64,000 nt of DNA from NCBI GenBank assembly GCA_007922305.1, contig ML677351.1:14550749-14614748 (forward strand). Direction: 5' to 3'. Both the position numbers and the translations under genes were made by a program. Numbering within the stretch: the first letter of the stretch is position 1; each line of letters starts with the position of its first letter. The DNA is from Dermatemys mawii (taxonomy: Eukaryota; Chordata; Testudines; Dermatemydidae). The notes under the pieces were generated by a model. It was given only the letters and a program-made list of their open reading frames with translations, ran no database searches and was not told the DNA's origin. Shown in pieces: positions 25,101 to 34,100 of the stretch.

Positions 25101-28100
25101 CACAACTCGAAGAAGAAGAAAGGGGTTACTCATCCTGTGCAATAACTGTGGTTCTTTGAGCTGTATCCTCCTATAGGTGCTTCACCACCTGCCCTCCTTC
25201 CCCTCTGCTTCAGAGTTCTCTGCTGTAGGGCTTCATGGTAGAGAAGGAGCTGAGGGTGGTTCACCTACGCAATGCTATATAATAACGGGATGGGGCACAA
25301 GACTGACTGTCATACAAACATTGTCCAAACCGACGCTGCTATGAGAACTCTCTAACTGAAGGTGAGTGGAGCACCAGCGGGGGACACATCTCAAAGAACC
25401 ACAGTTACTGCACAGGGTGAGCAGCCATTTTTTGGTTTGTCACAAAGGACACTGGGCCCTATTCATAGCTCGTAAGTTGCAGGTATAAATGGTAACACCA
25501 GGTTAATACCTCTGCTGTGAAGGAGCCCACCCAGAACTGGAATGAATATGGGGTACATTCTGCCATCTCTTCCACAGGTAGAATGTGTGGGATCCTTTAA
25601 TTGGATTGTAGTGCACTGACACAGTCTTTTACTGATACATGCTGTCTTCTGTTCTCATTCAGAAAATCTCTCATCTGATTCCGCTCTCTCCAGCCCAAGT
25701 GCCCTGAATTCCCCGGGGCTGGGGATTGAGGGCTTGAACCGCAGGAGGAAGAAACGCACCAGCATAGAGACCAACATACGTGTGGCCTTAGAGAAGAGTT
25801 TTCTGGAGGTCAGTGAATCAGTTGCTCTGCTCAGCCAATTTGTAATAAAGTAGAATAGAGGCTTTGCTCAAGAACATGTCCATTAAGGTGAAAAGAATTC
25901 TGCAGCTAGGAGCTGCACTAAGCAGACATTGTAAGAATTGCAATGATTGTTGTGGATACAATATAAGAAATAATATATTTAAGATGTATATTAAACATAA
26001 TAGACATTAAATATTTAAATTAGTATATCTTCAGTCTGCGTCTGTCATCAAGTTGTTGGAACGGGACTGGGAGTCAGAACTCAGAAGTTCTCATTCCTCG
26101 TGTTCTGTCACTGATTTGCTGTGATACCTTAGCCAAATCATATAATCGCTCTGCCTCTTTCCTCAGATATAAAACAAGGTTTGTAAAATCCTCAACTGAA
26201 AAGCACAATATAAGTTCGTCTTTGCGTGCATGTGCTGATAGCTTTAGCTGTGTTGGTCTGTGTGTTCGTACATTTGCAGGTGTATCAATCTATATGTTGT
26301 GGGCAGATTGTTGCTGTCAAAGGGTGGGGAAATCTGTGGTGAGTTGTGAAAGTGTATTGCAAAACAGTTACAACGTATCTGTCACAGAGTGTACTTGCCC
26401 CATAGCACTTCTGCTGGCCAAGTGTGCTGGTGTAGTTGCTCCCTCAGTTTCCCCTAATATCATCAACAAGTTCAATGAAGCTTTACATAGGGAACAGTAC
26501 CCCTACTGAGAGATCTGTTTATTAACCAAAGGCTCAATGAAAATACAAGCAAAACTTCACTCCAGTGTCTTAGCTGGGAGACTCTCTGAATTCCTGTTCT
26601 CATCTTGGTCCACCACTCCTCTACAGCAAAGGTCTGTCAGCTCAGCTCCTTTCCCTGGAGTTAGACTTCTTGCCACTATCTGGGAATAATCTTTCCCCAG
26701 AGCGAGAGATCTGTGGCTGGCTATCAGCTGCATCTCTTTTCTGGGGCAACATGCAGTTGGGCTTCCTGCTGCTGTTTGGGAGTTCCCTGTCCCTCAGACC
26801 ATGCCTGCCAGGCCCCTGGCTCTGTTGAGCTCTCATGAGAGCTACTTTCCTCAGAAGTTTTCTGTCTCTAGAAGCCAACCTTTTAGCATGCTCATTAATT
26901 AGCTGCCAACCAACCGCCAAGGGATTTAATTACTTACAAGTAACTAAATTGGCTCATTCTCCCTTACTGGAGCCTGTCAGGAGTAGTCTGGTCCCTGACT
27001 TCCCTTAAAGGCCCAGCCCCCAGGAGAATATAATTTCATATGAGACTCAGAGGGCCATACTTAGGCAATCTTTCAATCCACTTAGTAAAGTGTATATACC
27101 AAGGAAGTGGGAATAGTAAATATTGTACCAAGCAGAATGATCAGTATTCACCTAATTTTAATAAATTAAAAAATGTAAGTGCTGTCCCACTGGTTCTTGA
27201 CAGCTCTGTTTCCTCTTAGTTTCTTAGTCAAGGATATAAAACAGTAGATTAAAGCATGATATTGTGCACACCAGGAAGGAGAAAAGAAAAACAGATAAGC
27301 GTCTGTGCACTTGGGGAGGTGGAAAGAGAACCAAATATCATTTCTGTTTAGGCTCCTAGTTGATTATATGTAACTTTGTTAATTTAAATACTGTAGTCAC
27401 AAGTGCAGGTTAAATTAGAGTCCAAGACACACCTCTTCAGGGTGCCTCCGGAACATCATTTTGTTGTGCTCTCAGTGCTGGAAACTTGCAGATCATCACT
27501 GGTGCTAGCCCTTTTTACCTCCCCCATGAGGTGATGAAAGACTCGCCCCTTACTGTAAGCTCAAGTTTCATCCCTGGCTTTCTGCCGTGCAGAAATTATG
27601 GTTATTTCCTTCTCTCTGAAAGGAACACATGAGCTTTAACTCCCTTGCCCAGTTACACTGAACACAGCTTCCGCTAGAGTTTCCTGTGGCCAGAAAGATG
27701 GAGGTGGGGGCCAGACTCTTTCTTATGATCCAGACCCTAATCCAGATTCTGGACACAAATGACCTGTCGAGAATTGTCCTGATGGAAGGGAACATTCAAG
27801 TGGCACAGAGCCAGCACAGCTAGCTCTAACACCAGCTGCATCCCCGTTTAGGGAACATGCCGGGCATAGCTCTAGCCCAGGGTCCCTTGGAGACTCTAGG
27901 CAAGTGGTGTAAGTTAGTGCAGGCCCAAGGCATCTCACACTAACAATGGGGCTGGCACAGACCAGCCCCCATGTCAGGGAGCAGTAAGTGGCACTCTGTC
28001 TGTTTGAACACAAAAGAGTATCTAGCTCGGGAAGTGCTGGAGGAAGCATCCATGTTCAGTAGCAGTCATTGGGAAAGTGTAGTAAGGAGGCATTTCAGGG

Positions 28101-31100
28101 AGAGGGCTTACCCCTGACAAAACAAAAGAGGTTCTGGGGGCAACTTAAAAGAAGGAGCATTTGGGGATCTGGAAGAGAACCATAAAATGACAAACGTGGG
28201 AGTTAGCAGCTAGGAAGAAAAAAGGATCTGTGTAGGTGGGGAGCGGCTGGGTGAGAAGAAGGGAATTCTGAGTGTTGGGGATGCTCAAAGGAAGAAGGGT
28301 CCATCAGAGATTAAGGAATTGGGAGGATGGTCCATCAAGTCCCACTTATGCTTAATCCGTTCCTGACAGCATTTGCTTTGATAAAACAGGAAGGCCTATT
28401 TCAGCTATATGTTGTTCCTTCCTCCAGCTCTTTAGTTTAGAATCCTGCTATGCTGTACCCATAATGCAGCACTCATCAAAATAATTTCCTTGATTTTCAA
28501 ATATTTCTCATTTTTCAGAACCAAAAGCCTACCTCGGAGGAGATCACCCTGATAGCTGACCAGCTGAACATGGAGAAGGAGGTGATCCGCGTTTGGTTCT
28601 GTAACCGGCGCCAGAAGGAGAAAAGGATCAACCCACCCAGTAGTGGTGGAACCAGCAGCTCTCCCATCAAAGCAATTTTCCCTTGCCCAACCTCACTGGT
28701 AAGAGTTGAAAAATGAAGATGGCTCAGCCACGTTGGAAAAGATCAGTCACTCCCCTCCTCCTAGCAATAATGGGAATTACAGACATTTTTCACCTGCTCT
28801 TTGCAGCAGACTTGTGCTCACAAATTTAACTGAGATACTTAATTGGCATTTTCAATTCTACATTTACTGGTTCCCACTGTGTACTAGAATCAAAAGATAA
28901 ATGTTACAAATCAGCCAGTGTGAATGCATTATTTAAATATGCAAACTGAATTCCTAATTTTATCTGGCAGTAATTTACAGTTGACTGAATACAGTTCACA
29001 AAGATGCAGTTTATTAGTGCTTTGGACATATGCTAAGAAATCATAATTCATGTTTGAATTCTTTTCCAGGGTGGTGTACTCATTCAAAACTCTTTCTTTA
29101 AAAGGAAAAAAATGCTACCCAGTTCCACTCTTTCCATCTTGTTCCAGTCACGTTAATGCATTGAATCAGCAGTAAATCCTATCAGTTTTTAGGTGTTAAT
29201 TGGCAGACTGTCACCCAAACCTGATTCTACTATTTTTGTCCCTTTTGGGCAGGGTTAATGTATATCAAAGTGAAAAAACAGTTTGGCTCATCTTTGTAAC
29301 TCATTTTCTGAATCTTATATTTGGCTAAAGTAAACACAAACTTACTGAAAACCTAAGTAAACAAAGTGCATGCATCAAGGTTCCCTGAGCGCCACGCCAC
29401 TGTTGTTCAGGGAGGTCTGTTGTTATCTGGATGTGGTAGTGGTGCTTCTGATAATATGAAGTCCATGGATTTCATGTGGCCTGTAGCTAGTCTATCCTGT
29501 ACAGGATTTTATATTGCCCTCATCACTGTAGTATCTGATCACCATCCAGTAGTATATTAAATGTAATGACTAACATCTGTCATGTATGGTTTGTCCTTTC
29601 TGTCATCCTCTCGGGGATGAAATTGTTTGTGCAGTGCAGTGTAGTGTTTATTTTAGAAGGGGTTTTCTTCTGCTTTTTGTACATGTTTCTGTGTATTTGT
29701 TAGAGAAGGCAAGGTTGAAGAAGTGCACGTTGTACTTGGAGCAGAAGGTGGTGAGGTTTGTGATGGTTTTAGTTCCTGTGGGAGTTCAGTCCACAGTCTC
29801 GGACGAGCCCTTGAGAAAATTTTGTCACCTGCAACCGCAAGTTTTGTACCTTGTGGTGTAAAGTTACTTTAGGTCTGAGGAGCAGAAGTGCCAATCCTGG
29901 TTTTTCATATGGGAGTTTTAGGCACTGTTGCAGCTATATTGGTCCCAGGCCATTGAAAGCCTTGAAGATAAAGACCAAAACCTTGAACTTGACTTGGTGC
30001 TCTGTAGGAATCCAAGGTAGAGCCTGGTGGACAGGTTTAATGTGCTTGCAGTAGTCTATGTTGATGAGGAGATGTGCTGCAGTTCTAGCTTTTGTTGTTG
30101 TTCATAGTATGTGAGAGCAAAATGCTAACAGGTTCATCCTTTTCCAACCTAGTGTTAAACATGTCAAGCGACAGTCATCACTTCCTTTAAGAGAATATTC
30201 ATCAGTCTTACAGAGTGGCCTATTAGAAAGATTTTCTGATAATTTATGTACATTTTATTTTGTTTAGTGCTATCCCTTATTCTTATTTTCAGTTGTTCAA
30301 GAGGGTATAACTGATTATAACTTTTCTTCACTGACGTATATATGCTTCATATACTTATAGACAATTAGCATGTCTTGGATGCACATACATACATTTCTAG
30401 TCCTTGATATGGATATTTAATTTTTAGTCTTTCCTAGTAAATCAATCGCTCCAGCCCTTTAATCATGTTGGTTGATTTTCTCTGAATTCCCTTCAGGTTA
30501 TTTTTTATAGCTTTCTTCCATTATGTTGTCCAAAAGTAAAGGCAGTTCATTTCATTTGAATGCTTTGAAAGAGGTCCTTCAAACCAAGGAAACACACAAA
30601 AGTGAAGTTCAAATAATTTGGTCGATAAAGGTGAAACATGGCACTACATTTAACAATAGTAAAACACCTATCTATCAAATTAGGCTAGGATGCATTGGTG
30701 CATGGAGTGCCTTCAACCAAAGGAAGTGAATTGGAGCTTGAAAAGTATCAGAAAAAGCATGTACAAAGATTTTTGGGGGGTCTCCTAAGTTTCTGCTCTC
30801 TGAGTCTTCTTGAGCACTTGTCTCTTGTTAAATGAAGATATTTGAAAATCCTGAAATGCTGGATGTTGATGGTTAGTTCCTGATGGAACAGTGTGTGTGT
30901 GGTGGGTTTGCTGCTGTTCATTGTCAGGTCTGTGAGTGAAGCAAATGTCACTAATGTGGTCCCAGACTCTGCCAGTTGAAATACTAAAGCAGTTGAATTA
31001 AATTTAAAAAATTGTATAGCATTTCCCTTGCTCATCTTTGGTTGAGGATGAGGAGATAAGAATGCAAGTCAGGTAACTCTTCCTTCTTATGAGTTATACA

Positions 31101-34100
31101 GTTATGTTCTCTTCTGACCTCTAGGTGGCAACCACACCAAGCCTTGTGACAAGCAGTGCAGCTACTACCCTGACTGTCAACCCTGTGCTCCCTCTAACTA
31201 GTGCTGCTGTTACTAGTCTGTCAGTCACAGGTAAGATACAACTCAAGCTGCATCAGCACAGCAGGTTTTTCAGAAAACCACTGCAGCCAGGGATAACTAA
31301 TTCAGATAAGAGCATAGAAGTCCAGTGGATTACTGGTGGTGTCTACATATCAAACAGATAAAGATTTTAAGGTTAATAATATTTTGAGATTTTTGGTGCT
31401 CCTGTGCTGCAGTCTAAAATCTCGTAGAGAACTGGCTCTTGGATTTGCTGTATCCTTCTAAGACATGTTGTGTAGGAGTCTCAGATGCCCATAACTTGCC
31501 TAGGTGTAGGTGAAAAATGGAGAAAAAAAGGCATACTTTGTAGGGAGCAAAGGATTCTCTGGGAGCTCACAAATATAGCTTAGGTATACAGGTACAAAGA
31601 AACAATATGGAGGATTTCCTTTCTCTCTCCCCAGATACTCAATTTGACTTCAGTCTGATTTCTTTTCTCTGATCTCACTCCCAGCTTGCCCTTTTAAACA
31701 TTTTTAATTAAAAAGCAATTCAGTGCTAATGGAAGACTCTGGACTGACTGTCCTAGAGAGTGAAGTCCTCTGTTTTGCCACAGAAATGACAGTGTGGACA
31801 GCTGCCATGCAAACTTCCCTTACACTGCCTTGCCAGTGTGCCTCAGTCCGATGTTGAAGTAATTCATTTTTCATGGCTATTCAGTCTGGCCTCTCTTCTG
31901 AGACCTGCACCCCCTGGTGACCTAGAAGCAAAAGACACTCCCATTACCAACCTGAGTCACTCAGCCTCCTCCTGAAGAGACAGTTGTGATCTGAGATCCA
32001 CACTCACCAGACCCGCCTTCTTGAATTCACTGTGCCCTCCAGTCCCACAAAGACATGTCTGTCTCACTTCCTCTTTGCTCTGCTGTCCAGTCCAGGTGGT
32101 AGAGGTTTCTATTCAGGCATGCCTGTGCTTTGAACTGTTCTAACTGAAATCCATCTTCCAGGCACAACAGAAACCACCTCCAACAACACAGCAACCGTGA
32201 TCTCTACAGCACCTCCAGCTTCCTCAGCAGTGACTTCACCCTCTCTGAGTCCTTCCCCTTCTGCCTCAGCCTCCACTTCCGAGGCATCCAGTGCCAGTGA
32301 GACCAGCACAACACAAACAACCTCTACTCCCTTGTCCTCCCCTCTTGGGACCAGCCAGGTGATGGTGACAGCATCAGGGTTGCAAACAGCAGCAGCAGCA
32401 GCCGCGCTACAAGGCGCTGCACAGTTGCCTGCAAATGCAAGTCTCGCTGCCATGGCTGCTGCAGCGGGGCTAAACCCAGGCTTGATGGCACCCTCACAGT
32501 TTGCAGCTGGGTAAGGATTGTCTTTGTATTCTAGATGATAAATGAAGAAAATAGCAATACTTGGAATTATTTTTTAATACTATGTTTTTCACTTTAGCAT
32601 CTTTCACCTACACCTCTCAGAGGGTTTACAAATACTAATGAATTAAGCCCTGCAACACTCTTATAGGGGTGTTATCCCCATTTTATAGATGATGAAGCTG
32701 GAAGGTTTAGTGACTTGATCAATCATACATTAAATCAGTGACTGAGCTGGGTGTAGAGTCAAGGAGCTCAGATTACTATTTCTTTGCCGTAGTCATTAAA
32801 CTACACTACCCATGCTGCTAACTTTAAATTGAATTGACATCTTCTCTTCCCTTCATTCCCCTGTGTTCAGTTCTGTTCCTTTGGACCCAGAGTGAGATGG
32901 AGAGCACCTGAATATTTATTGGAAATCATTTTGTCAATGCTGTGTGATTAAAAAATATTGCTATAAATGCCTTGTACTTCTTTCAGTTTCTCTTTATTCT
33001 CATTTCCTTTCGATAGCTCTCTAAAGAATTGCAGTGTCCCAGGAAGTCACTTTGAGTGCAATTCACAGCAGTAGTACACTGCAACTTGAGCTTTTTGGGT
33101 GCCTCTTCTTCAGGTTTGCTCTTAAGCTCAGTGTTGAAAGGCAGCTGTAAAGGGTTTATCCAAGAGTACATTGTGGTATGGGAGAAATTAAAATACTACA
33201 GGAAAGGTTTTTTTAAAAAATCAGACCCTGGAATCTCCCTTCTTTCTCTATATGATGGTTTCTGAATAGTAACACAACCTCCCTTGATCTCTCTCCTGTC
33301 CTGTTTTCTTGATATCACAGAGGTGCCTTACTCAGTCTCAATCCAGGGACGCTAGGCGGTGCTCTCAGCCCAGCTCTGATGAGCAACAGTACACTGGCAA
33401 CTATTCAAGGTTAGTAAAATTCCTTTTAATATATAACTGATTTTGTTATTTGTGTGTTTTTTTCACCAAAAAAAAGAGAGGCAATGGTCCTCAACTCCAA
33501 AATTCAGTAATCATGGACAGAAGCTTTACAAAGATGGCACACAATTTTTTTTATTTATTTATTTATTTATTTTTAGACTTGTGACTGGTAAGATACAGAC
33601 TTGGGAGACAGGTTAGGACAGCATAGAATCTCAGGGAACTGGTAGTGACATTAAGGAAGAATCTGGTGCTGGGAACAGAGGGGACATTAATTTTGCTCCT
33701 CTCCCTCAGTGGACATGGAGGGACAATTTTAACAGGCTTTTTAGAGATCTACTTTTTACAGCTTATTTAGCAGCTGCTTTAGTATAGTTGCCTTGATCAA
33801 CGTCAATAGCAGAACAGCTCAGAGAACTAGAAACCTGAGCACAAAGATCCAAGATCAAGACTTTCAAAATGTGTATCTAAAGTGTTTGGATGCTACAAAT
33901 CCATAAAATAAGGAGTTAATTCCTTATTTAAATGTCTAAATGAGTGGCCTCATTTTTTTGGTATGTAGAGCATCCAGCAATTTCCATTGACTTTAATGAG
34001 AACCATTTGGATTCTCATCACCTCTGAAAATCAGGCCATTTATTTATAAACTAAATTTAGCTATTCAGTAAAAAAAAAATATCTTGTACCAAATGCACAA

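Larger units (their letters stand above)
16711..25662 (+). other. POU2F1 intron
   Basis: Contains two hAT miniature elements (17742-18081, 18685-18968) and the largest DIRS copy (19291-25406) with a nested CR1. Nothing is recognised in 16711-17741. Confidence 0.8.
25809..28518 (+). other. POU2F1 intron
   Basis: Holds a MIR-like relic (26060-26215) and a possible LTR remnant (26379-27035). In 27040-28518 I recognise nothing. Confidence 0.75.
28699..31124 (+). other. POU2F1 intron
   Basis: Two degraded ancient repeat segments are suspected (29870-30110, 30150-30505). Otherwise nothing is recognised. Confidence 0.75.

Noticed and set aside
26222..26275. TAGCTGTGTTGGTCTGTGTG resembling a SINE head.
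   Set aside because: Only about 20 bases resemble it, with no tail or target duplication.
32109..32453. A 114-codon - strand open frame rich in Val and Glu.
   Set aside because: It is antisense to the Ser/Thr/Ala-rich POU2F1 exon, and the codon bias of that exon keeps the other strand open.
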